Source of the DNA: Lepidodermella squamata
Taxonomy: Eukaryota > Gastrotricha
Length of the DNA: 64,000 nt
Assembly (NCBI GenBank): GCA_047495785.1
Contig: JBLDXI010000009.1
Coordinates: 5,518,001 to 5,582,000, forward strand
Reading direction: 5' to 3'
The notes beneath the pieces are model-generated. The model had not been told where the DNA came from. It saw only the letters and a list, made by a program, of their open reading frames with translations, and ran no database searches. Each line of letters starts with the position of its first letter. Positions within the stretch are counted from its first letter, which is position 1. Positions 24,733 through 36,261 of this stretch are shown piece after piece. The translations under genes were made by a program, and so were the position numbers.

Positions 24733-26097
24733 ATGACGAGCCCACCGATGGATCCTGTAGCTGAAATACTGCAGCTCAATGAGCTTTGCAAGCGAGACAC
24801 TTTCGCGCGAAAGGTTAACCTGACTGTCGGCATGTACTTCGATGAGAACTCAAAGCTTACACCAATGCCGGTCGTAAACCGTCTGCAAACTTCAACACCA
24901 ATCGATGAGCTTATGCAAAACCAACAGTAGTAAAATTTCTTTGCAATTCTTCCAATTAAAAACGGTTGTTCTCACTTTTAGGTATCTGCCCTTGGCTGGG
25001 ATGCAAGAGTTCAACGACGTTGCTGGTAAATTGCTGTTGGGCGAGGATTCTGAAGCTTTAAAATCTCAACGATCGATAACGGTTCAAACTGTCGGTGGAA
25101 CAGGAGCACTGAGGTTCGCTGCAGATTTTCTGCGGAGACACTGTGACAGAGCCGTGGCCTACGTTCCGTCGCCAACATGGCCTAATCACCTCTCGATCTT
25201 CGAAAACGCTGGGTTTTCTCTGAAGCATTTTCCTTATTTGAATGATGACATGACTACTTTGAACCTTAGCGGAATGTTAGAAGCCTTAAACGCTGCCCCC
25301 GAGGTATTCTAGCTTCCAGCTTTCATCGCTTTTGGACTACCTAATTCATGTCTATAGGGAGCCGTTGTCGTATTGCAAGCATGCGCCAATAACCCAACTG
25401 GCGTCGATCCAGCTGCCGATGAATGGCTGGCAATCGTTGAGCTTATTCGAGACAGGAAATTGATTCCCGTCGTCGATATAGCTTATCAAGGCTTCGCCAC
25501 TGGTGATCCTGAAAAAGATTCCTACGCTGTTCGTCTCATGGTTGAGAAAGGCATTGATGTTTTCGCAGCTCAATCTTTTTCGAAGAACCTATGCTTGTAT
25601 GGCTCTCGTATTGGAGCTTTGACTTGCGTTTTCAAAGAGTCAGTTGATCTAGCTGTAAAACGGCGGCAACTCTGCCAAGTTGCAAGTGCACTCTGGGCTT
25701 GTCCGGTCAATTTCGGAGCGACTGTAGCTTCGCGAATATTGAGCGATACTGTTCTCAGGAAAGAATGGTATCTTCTAGCGATGTTTCAACACTTTTTATC
25801 AAATTATTTTTCAGGCTAGAGAATCTCGAAGCGATGTTTTCGAGGATCTGTAAAATGCGTCAGGAACTTTATCGGCGCTTAGTTGACCTTGGCACGCCCG
25901 GCTCGTGGGTGCATTTCATACAACAGCGTGGCGTGTTTTCTTTCTCAGGTCTCACACCGATTCAAGCAGAACGCCTAAGGACTGAATTCCACGTTTACAT
26001 GTTGAGCAACGGCCGGATCAATGTCAGCGGGCTGAATTCTAACAACGTGCAGTATGTCGCTGAAGCCTTCCATCACATCATATCAACCACAAAATAG
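24733..26097 (+). CDS. GOT1: aspartate aminotransferase, cytosolic type, copy B
   Basis: Four exons, 24733-24926, 24982-25303, 25358-25767 and 25815-26097, give 1209 nt and 402 residues. Exon borders and phases match copy A exactly; introns are shorter (55, 54 and 47 bp). Catalytic residues are all kept: Asn184, Asp212, Tyr215, Lys248 and the C-terminal GRINVSGL arginine. Exon 2 from about codon 8 on looks identical to copy A, and most of exon 4 differs at only a few sites, while exon 3 differs at many synonymous and several replacement sites. The start MTSPPMDPVAEI is intact here. Both copies look functional. Confidence 0.93.
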
Positions 26098-26149
26098 CTG
26101 CTGAGCTTTTTGATCACTTACGGAGCCTGCATCCTGAATTATTGAATCG

Positions 26150-26155
26150 AATAAA
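26150..26155 (+). terminator. candidate polyadenylation signal AATAAA for aminotransferase copy B
   Basis: Lies 53 bp after the stop codon, a normal distance for a compact gene. Confidence 0.6.
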
Positions 26156-27601
26156 GTATAGAGTAATTATTCAATTGGTGTGCCTAACATTTGCTTTACT
26201 AGTAAAATATTTTCTGCGAACAAGTTGCCTTATACAAACGAGTTGTTTTCAATCGTATTAGAATGGGAATACGATAGGTAGTTCCATCGTGCTGGTGACC
26301 AACAAACCATGTGGATTGACAGTTTGTAACATGTTTTTGCCAGCAAGTTTGTGTTTTTAGTTTTGATGAATAAATATTTCGGACAATAAATAAATTTGTG
26401 ACCGAAATTACATTCAATTAAATCGTCATGAAGTGTTTTGTTACGGGTCAATCTTTCCATAATAGGGCATTCTTCTAAATGTTGGTCGATAGAATACTTC
26501 GACCATTTGCATGATTAGAGAATTTAAAATTATGGGATTAGGAGACACTGGCCCAGCAAATATCGATGGGAGCAGGTTTAGTCTTGCGAGTGAAATACCG
26601 ATGGTCAACTGAAAAACGTAAGCCTAGATTGTTAAACGCGTTTACCTTGGTTTCGTTGGAAATGACAGGTAAAACTGTGGGAAATGTTGATGTTGGGAAA
26701 TTGAATTCGGGCGACTTCACTGTGAACCCGAGGTTAAGGGTTAAGATCATTTGCCAAATTTAGTTTTACATTTGCAGCTGAATCACTCACATCGGATAAG
26801 GACAAATTTTATAAAAAGTATTTCGCCATCATTCAGAGCCTGTCCCCTCAGCGTTGCATACAATTTTGGTTAGAATCTGAGCAAGAGCTCTGGGCCTTCT
26901 TGGGACCTTCAGGGTTAAACTTCAGATTGTACATATCAACTAGATCAGCTGCGGCAAGTCATTTTTATAAAACATTGTAGATTTTTATTTTCTGATTTAA
27001 AATGATTTATCGTAAGTATATATTTTAAATGTGCTTTAATTTTTATTATTCAATTTATCTTATTTCCCTGCGAAACTAACCGCGGACTTTTTTTGCCGCG
27101 GGTCCCGGACCGGGTGTTCCGATTTGCGGTCGACAGTCGACGAGCCGCAGTCCGTGCTTTAAGAGCAGTCCGTGCTCTTGCTTCTTGGTTCTCGACGCTG
27201 AAATTATCAACTCAACAAGCTAAATCACTGTTTAGTAGTCGAATTTATTCACTCCCCAGTCCGCTGAGATACCAGAGCAAATGTTGTATTCATAGTTTGG
27301 AATTTGGCATCAGGCCGAGGACCAACTTCATCTTTAAGACTCAAGACGAGATACTAACTCACATCTTACATCATCTTGCTTCAATTCCTGTAGGGACTGC
27401 GCTAGGGTCTTTGAGCTGATGGCGCCTGGCCCCATGGCTCGTACCAGTGCTCAACTTTTCACCGATGGCCCTCACGACTAGGTTCCCGGTTTTCCGTTTC
27501 CCCTTCGAGTTTTATTCATTTGCTATAGTGTATAGTTTGATTTCGCTTGTAAAAAAATCGATTGCCGCATCTTGCATATATTTGCTTTAGATTTATTTTA
27601 T
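26156..27601. other. intergenic region upstream of the bZIP gene
   Basis: No coding exon is supported. A more GC-rich patch at 27090-27200 and the sequence up to a CTTTAG acceptor-like site at about 27589 could contain promoter and 5' leader of the gene that starts at 27602. Confidence 0.4.
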
Positions 27602-30600
27602 ATGTCTGACACATTCTCTGAAGCAGTAACAGTAAAACCTGTTGTTGGCGAGAGCGATTCTCCGTTTGATACTGGGTGGCCTAACAGCATCTTCAACCAA
27701 GATATTCAACGAAGCAATCAAAAAGATTCCATTATCACTATGCCTACTGTTCCACATTCTTCCGATGTCCTGAGCTCACCCGAATTTGGGAGCTGGCCTC
27801 GTGTGGAAGATCCTTCATTGGACAGATTTGACGACGTGCCGTTAATTCGAGCTTCTCAAGTAGGCCCCGATTTAGCGGTTAATTGTGGTCAAACCAGTAT
27901 ATCGAGTCACGATAATTCCGTAATCGATGCCTTGAACTCGTGTCCGCTGTCTGATCTACTCAGCGACGAGGTTGTGCCGTACCATCAGGCCTCGTCAAAC
28001 TCAGACCCGGTCACGGCAGGTCAGCGGGCTACAAGTGAATTTCAAACAGCTGACGCTCCGTTCAGCAGCTCGTTCATCGAAAAACCCGACCCTTCTAATC
28101 AAAGTTCTTTCAGCAGCGGTTACTCAAATTTCTTGCCCTCTCAGCAGCAGCCAGTAACCTCACTTCCACTAGCGCCAGCTGCTTCATATCCTACCATGCA
28201 ACCGCCGCCTAGCTTCTACGACACCTCAGCATCCGCGCTGAGCGTTGCCGGTCTCAGTTATCATCATCAGCATCAAAACCCGGATGCAAGCTACGTTCAA
28301 CAGCAGCAGCCTACTTTTCAGCAACTTCAACCGCCGGTGCATCGGCCTTCTTACGAACAGGCCCATCTCATTCAGCAACAGCAACAGCCTCCGCAGCACT
28401 ATCTCTCTGCAGGCTATTCTCAGCCGCAGCAGCTTCAGCAACATCAGTCCTTGCCTGTTGCGAATAGGCAGCATCATGCAAGCGGTGGATTCAAGGTAGG
28501 CACACGTAAAAAATGTCCTAATTGTTACTTGGTTTTTTGTCAATATCTGATGCATTTAGCCGTATTTTTTTTGCCATAAAATGACTTAATTCGCTTTCTC
28601 AATCTCAGCTGCGACTTTTAGTACTGTTCAATTACCACACGTTTAGGCCAAATTAATAGAAGGGTGTTTTCAGTGGCATTTGTTTAATTTGCTTGAAGTC
28701 TGGGTACCTAAAAAATGTTTACGAAAAAACCGCTGTTATAAGTCTTGCTCGGAAATTTTCGGGTTTCTGCCATCATAATATCAGAGAAGCTCGTAGATTC
28801 GTTTATCCGTATCAGTTCGCTGTGTTCCTCGACCACTAAAGTTATCATTGTAGCTCTTGAAGCTCTACTTAATCACGATGATATTATTGACTTGCAGAAC
28901 GGTAATTCCACCGAAAAATTCTCAAAAATGAAAACGATGGGATTTTCACTTCAGGTGATTGTGATATATTTTTTTCAGGCACCGCCCGGTTACTTCTTTC
29001 AAGCGCCCTTGCCCGGCTCAGTTATGCAGCAGCAATCGCCATTCGTGCCGACAACTTCCACCGCGGCTTTCCAGCAGCAACAGCCTGACTATTATACTCT
29101 CAACCCCTCGAGCCACTTCCGCCCGCCCGACAATCTCCACCAGCAGCAGCAGTTGCTGGCCAGCCGCCCGATCCGCGAGCGGTTCCTCTCAGCGCCCGGC
29201 GGGGCGTTCGCGCGAATGGACGCGGCCGCCGCCGCCGTCTACTCGCCCTCGTCGACGTACTTCGCGCCGTCGAGCCACCACGACTTCGTCCACAACGACC
29301 GGTCGCGGTCGCCGTACGGCTCGCGGTCGTCGTCGGTCGGCGGCACGCAGTCGCCGTGGTGCCCCTCGCCCCTGCAGACGTCGCTGCAGCTGAACCGGCC
29401 GCCGGGTTTCGCGCACGCGGTTGGCTACATGGACCCGCACGAACTGGCGGCCGCGGCGAGTCACGCCGCGCAGCAACAGCAGCAGCAGCAGGTGTTCGCG
29501 GCCGGGGCGGAGCTGCCGCCGGGCTCGTCCTACTTCTGGCAGTACAACACGCAGTCGAAGCAGCGCGGCCACAAAGCCGCCAAGGTGCAGGACCCGTACT
29601 CGTTCGACGAAGAGTTCCGCGATCCGATCTTCGCCAACGAAGGTACGATTTCTTGTTTCGCAGCGATTAGATTAGCGGCTTTGCCTGAGGCATTGTGAGG
29701 TTTTGTAGTTTGCGATTTGTTTCCTTGCGGACGGATAAAATCGCATGTGATATTGCGGTAGTTTGGAATTTCACTCCGCGCTAAGTGACGCTACTCTCTT
29801 CTGCTCATCGATTCATTGCGTGTATTTATAGAATGGCCTGTTTTCGCCGTGCTCTTAAGAATTACACTATTCCCCATTGATCTGCAATAATTGAAATCAA
29901 CGAATTACCGGCCTATGCCGTATATATATATATATATTCGCGTGGTCCATTTCTAGGAAAATCCAATCTCAAAATTTGTGTGACACTGCTACAATTCTTG
30001 TAGATGAAATTATCAGATGCATGGAAAAAAACGATGACCGGGAAATAGCACTGATTTCGTACGATAATCAAAGGCGTTTCTCTCAACAGAGAGCCATAAA
30101 TCAACAGTTCCGGGCGTAACATCAATTTTCTTATTATGAAATTTAGGATTTGCGTTATACCTGATAACTTAACCTAAGAAACTGAGAAGTTCGAAAAGTT
30201 GTTGTCGCTGATATTTCGTCTCGTTCGACTAATTCTCTAAATAATATCGTCCATTTTTTTGAAGAAAAAATCGCTCCCGTCTGTTTGCCAAGAACGAGCA
30301 GATAATGGGAAATGGGATTGACGACTCTTTATAGCCAGAAATTGCTACGAAGAAAATAGTGAGAAATGTCATAATTTAGGAAAGAATTTCAAAAAGATTT
30401 AGTTGGCGAAATTCGCCATTGCTGGAGCGTGATGAAATAATACGTGATTTTGATATTTTAAGTTGCAGGTATTAAATTAAAAATCCCTTGATAACTCTTT
30501 GATAGCTCCTAGAGATGACTGTCTATTGATTTATCCGATTTTTCGAAATATTATTAAGTTTATTATAAAAGGAAACCATTTCCGAGGTTTCAAAGAAGCA

Positions 30601-31877
30601 CCAGAAAGAGAATTCTATCCCGGTTTCACGTTGGCAACTTTTCGGATTGAAAAGTTTACAATTCAAAAATACTGATAATGCGTCATGGCAGATAATGTGA
30701 TGTGATATTAACCAAAAAGTGAAATTTCGAGATTCGAAATGCAAGAAAACAAGGTTTAAGGCAAATTGCGATGCTGCTATCTAGGAATAAACTATGGATT
30801 TGATCATATCAAATCACGGGGTCTAACTGCCTTAAAATCCGGGGTCTAAAATCTCAACTTTGAAAAATTGTCCCCGTGTCACATTATCGCGTTGCAATGA
30901 ACATTGCAAATAGGAATTCCACATTTTTGGGCTGTTATTGAAGAGAAAACGTGTTAATTTTGCTCAATTTTTTGCGTGTAGGCAACGGAGAAGATGCGAG
31001 TGAAGAAGCGGCGACGAGCCAACTGCGGCACCCGGGCAAAGCGCGGCGCGGCGACGGCACGGACACGACGCCGAACCCGACGCTGCTGTTCTGCATCGGC
31101 AACTTGCTCGCGCAGCTGAACAACGAAATCAACGGCATCGCGGCGTACCAGCAGCAGGCGGAACAGCACGAGCTGTTGATGCAGCAGCAGCAGCAGGGCA
31201 AGGTGAAGCACGCGTCGGGCAACAGCTCGGACAACGGCATTCTGCCGGCGAACCGGCGCGAGAAGAACATGCTGGCGTCGCGGGTGTGCCGGCTGAAGCG
31301 CAAGGCGCAGCACGAGGCGAACAAGATCGTCATGGCCGGGCTGAAGCACGAGTCGGAGCAGGTGCTGCGGTCGATCGCCGCCGTCGAAGACCTGCTGCGC
31401 GATCGGCTGCTCAACAGCGGCAGTGGGGCGGCGGGCTCTTCTTCGGCCGAGTCGCCGGCGCAGAACCTGGTCGCGGAGCTGCGGTGCCGCATCGCGCCCT
31501 TCGCCGGGCAGACGACGCGGTGTGCCGGGCGCTCGGCCGAGTTCGTGTCGGACACGCTGCAGCGCGTGGCGGCGGGCGACGCGACGGGCGGGCTGAAGAC
31601 GGCGGTGGCGACGGGCGGCGACGACGACGAGCTGAGCGACGCCGAGGGCCAGACGATCGGGGCGCTGCTGGCGGGCGGGCGCGCGGCGGCGGCGGCTCAG
31701 GCGCAGGCCGCGGCGGCGAGCCGGCAGGCGCACCTCAACCACGAAATCAGCGTGGCGCTGTCGCAGAGCGGCGTCGTGGCGTCGCGGAAGCGGCACAGCA
31801 GCAGCCACCCGCGGCTCATGGGCGGGCACGGCGCGGCGAAGATGCAGACGCAGGATCATCGATTCGCGGCTATTTGA
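27602..31877 (+). CDS. CREBRF: CREBRF/REPTOR-type bZIP transcription factor
   Basis: Three exons, 27602-28495, 28979-29642 and 30982-31877, total 2454 nt and 817 residues; phases agree (0 and 1). The N-terminal half is a Gln/Pro/Ser-rich transactivation-like region with CAG-type runs. The end of exon 2 carries YSFDEEFRDPIFANE, and exon 3 carries the basic region starting near residue 610 with NRREKNMLASRVCRLKRK followed by AQHEANKI. This basic region with RRxKNxLASRxCRLKKKAQHEANK is the hallmark I recall of CREBRF (vertebrates) and REPTOR (Drosophila), where the factor acts in the nucleus downstream of TORC1 and stress signalling. The zipper part is weak in leucines, also typical. The C-terminal tail is Ala/Gly-rich. 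Exon 3 is far more GC-rich than its surroundings. Upstream non-coding exons may exist. Confidence 0.8.
29919..29937. repeat. (TA)n microsatellite
   Basis: Nine TA dinucleotides in the second intron of the bZIP gene. Confidence 0.9.
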
Positions 31878-33913
31878 TAAGGCGCCGAATCTTGCCCATT
31901 TCTCAGCAACGAATTTCATCATCAACGCGATAAAAAAGAAATCTTACGCAATCAATTCCTTATATAATATGAAAGATTCAATCAGTAATCATCATTTGCT
32001 AGTATTAACTAATATTTTGTATGCTATTCGATGAAAACTTGATGCTGTTGCGACAGACGAATCAGCAATTTGCGAATTTCACGATTATGGCAGGCAATTT
32101 ACAATACGATCATAATATTGAAGTTCAGCTTTTCTCAATTGCTTTCTCATTTCTGTTACGGTTATTAGGGTTATTAGTAGAGGTTATTAGGTTTCTTCAC
32201 ATTCGAACACATTCGCCGATTTGCCGATTGATAGTTTCATTTGTAGCATTTAATCTTACTTTATAGCAAAGGAAAATTGTTTCTGATGATTCTTACATTC
32301 TAGTCAGTTTTGATTGAAAATCCATTTATTTTAAATAGCCACATTTCGAATAGTTCTACTGCGTCTAAATTACTTTTAATTGCTAAATTATCAATATTAT
32401 TTAGTTTTAGTTTTAGATTTTTAGTTACGATCGATCTTTAAAATAATTGTGAAAAATTAGAAGAAGTGGTTTTCGTAAATTTCACGGATATTTCTGTTGC
32501 TAGGCGTTGTCGAGTTTTCATCGAATTTCGAGCTGCGTGGTGAAATAGCGCCGCTTAGTTGCATTTATACTACACTAAAATGCCGTCCCTCTCCTTCTCT
32601 GATGATATATGCAACATCCTTTAACAGTTGTTTACGGCTCGTGCCGTTTGTTATTCCGCCGCCTCCTCCATCATCATCAGCTACCACTAAACTTTTCACT
32701 GTCTTGCATCTGAAAAAGCCGAATCGATGGAACGCCGGCTCTTTTTGCACTCGATTGATTGAATGATTACGTATACACCTATCTATTCCTTGTTGTTTAC
32801 TATTATTTGCATTATTATCGAAAAATACCGGCTAATTTGGATCGAAATTTAACCTACATTTACTCGTTCCTCGCCCGGCTCAGTTTTCGTCGCCAAGTTT
32901 GTTTATAGAGTATTTTGTCGGAATCTTATTTTTTTGAATAAATTAGCTCACCTATTTTTGTCTTGTAATGTTAATTAATGTAATGTATTAATTTAAGAAG
33001 AGAGACACATATTTTTTCAAGTGAGCTTATTGTAAGGCAAGGTACACATTTTCTCTTCTCGGTGCGATTGAACTCATTCGAATTAGGTGAAACTAACCTG
33101 TAAACTACTACCTGAAAATTATTTGCGTAATGTTTCAACAAGACAGTCATTAAGAGCTTTATTTGATCGATTGTTGTCGTCTGTTTCTTCTCGTGCGCAT
33201 TTGTATTAAGAGTTACTAATGATGTTAACGAATTGCCAATGCCTAGTTGTACGTGTTTTTGTATTTAAAGAAAGTCGATTGATGAACTGCAGAAATAATG
33301 AAATTTATCCGTCATTATTATCATTCTATATCATGTTCTTATATTATCATAAAAAATTTATCACCATACCGCTATTAATATTATTATATTATAAGAGCCA
33401 TCGTGGCTTTGAATACGGAAAGGAAAGAAATAATGAGGGAAATAAAAGAAATCGTCGATGATGCGTTTTTTGTCTGAGTGGGCTCTTCATCTGCTAGTCT
33501 CAGAGCGGGACAACGTCAAAATGGGGAAGCAACAACGATCGATCTCCTCCAACTAGCCATGTCGACGTACCTCTTTATGGTCGGCATTTCGCTGAATAAG
33601 CAGAACAGTAGGTATTGTAAAAGCATAGATAAATAAGTGAGAAAAGATAGGAAACTCCTTGTTCCGAAATTCGACGTTAGCTGTGACCAATCGTTTTTCC
33701 CTTTCATCGATATTTTGGCATTTTTTCAAGCCTCACTTCTCACTCTTATTGCATAGCCCGCCTGGCAAACACTGCGACAGCCTAAAGTCAGGGACATCTT
33801 TTGCCTAGATTTCGCAGTTGAATTTTTTTCATAGCGTCAACAGCCGAAATTTGCTGCTCAGCCGCGTAGAACCGTTGATATAATATTCCAAAAAGTAGTG
33901 CAACTTTCTAATT
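31878..33913. other. AT-rich 3' flank between the bZIP gene and the tRNA array
   Basis: No gene is supported. An AATAAA at 32937-32942 is a possible polyadenylation signal for the bZIP gene, about 1.06 kb after its stop. The sequence immediately left of 33914 shares only a few bases (TAATT) with the sequence preceding tRNA-Pro in later units, so the array starts here abruptly. Confidence 0.5.
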
Positions 33914-33985
33914 GGCCTGTTGGTCTAGTGGTATGATTCTCGCTTAGGGTGCGAGAGGTCCCGGGTTCAATTCCCGGACAGGCCC
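33914..33985 (+). tRNA. tRNA-Pro(AGG), unit 1
   Basis: Cloverleaf folds fully: acceptor GGCCTGT/ACAGGCC, anticodon arm CTCGC-TTAGGGT-GCGAG with AGG, T-loop in GGGTTCAATTCCC. A T-run follows in the spacer. Confidence 0.97.
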
Positions 33986-34070
33986 CAGCGTTTTTGGCTA
34001 TAACAATAGGCGATGAGCTGACATGGTTCAGACGGTAAGCAAGCCAATACATGACGTCTTGCCGATCAAA

Positions 34071-34143
34071 GACTCCGTAGCTCAATTGGCAGAGCGTCTG
34101 ACTCCAGATCAGAAGGTTGCGTGTTCAAGTCACGTCGGGGTCA
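34071..34143 (+). tRNA. tRNA-Trp(CCA), unit 1
   Basis: Acceptor GACTCCG/CGGGGTC with one G-T pair, anticodon loop CTCCAGA, discriminator A. Very close to vertebrate tRNA-Trp. Confidence 0.97.
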
Positions 34144-34229
34144 TCTGTTTTGACATAATATTCAAGTAACTGCGCGCAATGAAGCAAGTTGCTGTCAATT
34201 GGCATACCGAGTGACGCAGTATCAACAAT

Positions 34230-34302
34230 GGGGGATTAGCTCAAATGGTAGAGCGCTCGCTTAGCATGCGAGAGGTAACGGGATCGACGCCCGTATCCTC
34301 CA
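34230..34302 (+). tRNA. tRNA-Ala(AGC), unit 1
   Basis: Acceptor GGGGGAT/ATCCTCC; the third pair is the G-T wobble that marks eukaryotic and bacterial tRNA-Ala (G3-U70). Anticodon loop TTAGCAT. Confidence 0.97.
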
Positions 34303-34379
34303 ATTATTTTGCAAATTTCTCCCACCTTTTATGCCTGTTAACCTTGGCACGAGTCATCGATTTCAATGAACGTCACGTC

Positions 34380-34451
34380 GGCTCAGTAGCTTAGTGGTAG
34401 AGCGTCTGCCTAGTAAGCAGAAGATCGAGGGTTCGATCCCCCCCTGAGCCT
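34380..34451 (+). tRNA. tRNA-Thr(AGT), unit 1
   Basis: Acceptor GGCTCAG/CTGAGCC, anticodon loop CTAGTAA, discriminator T. Its A-box region AGTGGTAGAGC is shared with tRNA-Cys and is the site of the deletion seen in units 2/3 and 5/6. Confidence 0.97.
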
Positions 34452-34539
34452 GACTGAATGTCACATTTTGCTATCAGTAGCCCAAATCACCTTCACCGAT
34501 ATACCTTCAAATCGCCAAGCGGGGCCTTTGCTTTCACCT

Positions 34540-34613
34540 GGCCGCTTAGCTCAGTTGGTTAGAGCGTCGTGCTAATAACGCGAAGGTCGTGAGTTCGATC
34601 CTCCCAGTGGCCA
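34540..34613 (+). tRNA. tRNA-Ile(AAT), unit 1
   Basis: Acceptor GGCCGCT/AGTGGCC, anticodon arm TCGTG-CTAATAA-CGCGA with the normal U33 at 34573. Confidence 0.97.
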
Positions 34614-34709
34614 TAACTTTTTTGTTGTAATAGAGCGCATCCCACGTTGAGCCTAAACTTGTCAAGAATCAGGTTGGTATTGTTTATTCCGGCACTGCGG
34701 CTCAGCAAA

Positions 34710-34795
34710 CCCGCGATAGCTCAGCTGGTAGAGCGGAGGACTGTAGATGTAACGCAGCAATCCTTAGGTCGGTGGTTCAAGTCCGCCTCGCGGGA
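34710..34795 (+). tRNA. tRNA-Tyr(GTA) with intron, unit 1
   Basis: Acceptor CCCGCGA/TCGCGGG. Anticodon loop CTGTAGA is followed by a 13-nt intron (34748-34760) one base 3' of the anticodon, the standard eukaryotic position; tRNA splicing endonuclease is needed for its maturation. The only intron-bearing gene in the unit. Confidence 0.97.
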
Positions 34796-34848
34796 GTTGT
34801 CACCTTTTTTGTCTGGACTTTTAGCGTCGGGTGTAAAAATTGAAGAGC

Positions 34849-34921
34849 CGCCGAGACCCGGGATCGAACCAGGGACCTTTAGATCTTCAGTCTAACGCTC
34901 TCCCAACTGAGCTATCTCGGC
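34849..34921 (-). tRNA. tRNA-Phe(GAA), unit 1
   Basis: Acceptor GCCGAGA/TCTCGGC, anticodon loop ACTGAAGAT, T-arm CCTGGTTCGATCCCGGG. The discriminator base is G rather than the A usual for eukaryotic tRNA-Phe. Confidence 0.95.
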
Positions 34922-35073
34922 TTGACAAATTAGGGCAGCCAGATGTGACGGTTCCAATCTGTATATGCGGGGTTGGCAGCTGATTTTTCGGCATCCTCTG
35001 AAATATTCGGGCGGTAATGTGACTCATCAGAGTTTGCGATATGCCCCATGAGGCGTCGCCTTGTTTTAGAACA

Positions 35074-35155
35074 GTCGCTATGCCCGAGTGGTTAAGGGGT
35101 CTGACTCGAAATCAGATGCGGTTTCCGCGCGTAGGTTCGAATCCTACTGGCGACG
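35074..35155 (+). tRNA. tRNA-Ser(CGA), unit 1
   Basis: Type II tRNA with a long variable arm (GCGG-TTT-CCGC), acceptor GTCGCTA/TGGCGAC, anticodon loop CTCGAAA, discriminator G typical of Ser. Confidence 0.97.
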
Positions 35156-35254
35156 CTCAGTTTTTGGCATAAAAATAATAATAATAATATATCGCGGGGT
35201 GGGCGACAGAAAGACTTGCTGAAAGAGACACACGTTGGGTTGGAATCAAGCAGC

Positions 35255-35325
35255 GCATCGGTGGTTCAGTGGTAGAATTCTCGCCTGCCACGCGGGAGGC
35301 CCGGGTTCGATTCCCGGCCGATGCA
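35255..35325 (+). tRNA. tRNA-Gly(GCC), unit 1
   Basis: Acceptor GCATCGG/CCGATGC, anticodon loop CTGCCAC; nearly identical to vertebrate tRNA-Gly(GCC). Confidence 0.97.
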
Positions 35326-35427
35326 ACTGCGCCAAGTCACATTTTTGAGTGCATTCGTCTGCATTCTGTTAAACCTAACATTGGATTGGCCTTGAAAGCT
35401 GTTCGATGATTGGTGACACTCATGCAA

Positions 35428-35499
35428 TCCTTGGTAGTATAGTGGTTAGTATCCCCGCCTGTCACGCGGGAGACCAGGGTTCGATTCCCTGCCAAGGAG
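35428..35499 (+). tRNA. tRNA-Asp(GTC), unit 1
   Basis: Acceptor TCCTTGG/CCAAGGA, anticodon loop CTGTCAC, discriminator G, an Asp identity base. Confidence 0.97.
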
Positions 35500-35587
35500 C
35501 ATTCTCTTTTTGAAAACTTTCTGCATTTTTACTACAAGCTTATTGGAAAAAAACTAACGTCAGCGGTAACCGAGGCAAAAGTTTTTA

Positions 35588-35669
35588 CGACGCAGAAGGG
35601 ATTCGAACCCTCGCGGGCAGAGCCCAATGGATTAGCAGTCCATCGCCTTAACCACTCGGCCACCGCGTC
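35588..35669 (-). tRNA. tRNA-Ser(GCT), unit 1
   Basis: Type II with long variable arm, acceptor GACGCGG/CTGCGTC, anticodon loop CTGCTAA, discriminator G. Reads AGC/AGU serine codons. Confidence 0.97.
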
Positions 35670-35768
35670 CTGTAGCGTAATGCCATCTATCAGGGCTGCC
35701 TGAATTTTAACAAGAACAACAAGACGTTGATAGGCCGCTGTCAAATTTTGTGCTTAACCGCGAAATCA

Positions 35769-35840
35769 GCCACGGTAGTATAGTGGTTAGTATTCCTCGT
35801 TGTGGCCGAGGTGACCCTGGTTCGACTCCAGGCCGTGGCA
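35769..35840 (+). tRNA. tRNA-His(GTG), unit 1
   Basis: Acceptor GCCACGG/CCGTGGC, anticodon loop TTGTGGC, discriminator A. The preceding base is A, so the required G-1 must be added after transcription as in other eukaryotes. Confidence 0.97.
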
Positions 35841-35947
35841 GAGTCACACAGAACTCGAGACAGTGGCAGGCGGTTCAATTTTTTTAATTTATTGACAGTA
35901 AAGCTAGTTTTTCGTATAGCCAGCCAGCCAACCAAAAAGCTTACAGC

Positions 35948-36020
35948 TGATTCGGGCCGGGATTGAACCGGCGACCTTCTGCGTGTTAGGCAGATGTGAT
36001 AACCACTACACCACCGAACC
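35948..36020 (-). tRNA. tRNA-Val(AAC), unit 1
   Basis: Acceptor GGTTCGG/CCGAATC with one G-T pair, anticodon loop CTAACAC, T-arm GCCGG-TTCAATC-CCGGC, discriminator A. Confidence 0.97.
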
Positions 36021-36109
36021 GCTACATGCAAAGCGTGCCGTTGAACGCATTTAATCGCGCGATGATCAGTATACATCAGTCTATACATTTCACACTTGAG
36101 CAAAAGAAT

Positions 36110-36182
36110 CGCCCGATGTGGGGCTCGAACCCACGACCCTGGGATTAAGAGTCCCATGCTCTACCGACTGAGCTAACCGGGC
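36110..36182 (-). tRNA. tRNA-Lys(CTT), unit 1
   Basis: Acceptor GCCCGGT/ATCGGGC, anticodon loop CTCTTAA, discriminator G as in animal tRNA-Lys(CTT). Confidence 0.97.
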
Positions 36183-36261
36183 TGGTGCAGAATTATGTCA
36201 GCTGATACTACTGTCACGCCTTTCAGCGAATGACACAGCGTGTAGCTGAATAAAATTATTG

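Noticed and set aside
27093-27419. A 108-codon open frame upstream of the bZIP gene
   Set aside because: Arg/Ala-rich start then unrelated sequence, no domain; more likely promoter or leader DNA.
30954-31925. A 323-codon open frame on the minus strand opposite the bZIP exon 3
   Set aside because: It is an antisense shadow of a GC-rich exon: Arg/Leu-rich composition and no motif, whereas the plus strand has a clear bZIP domain.
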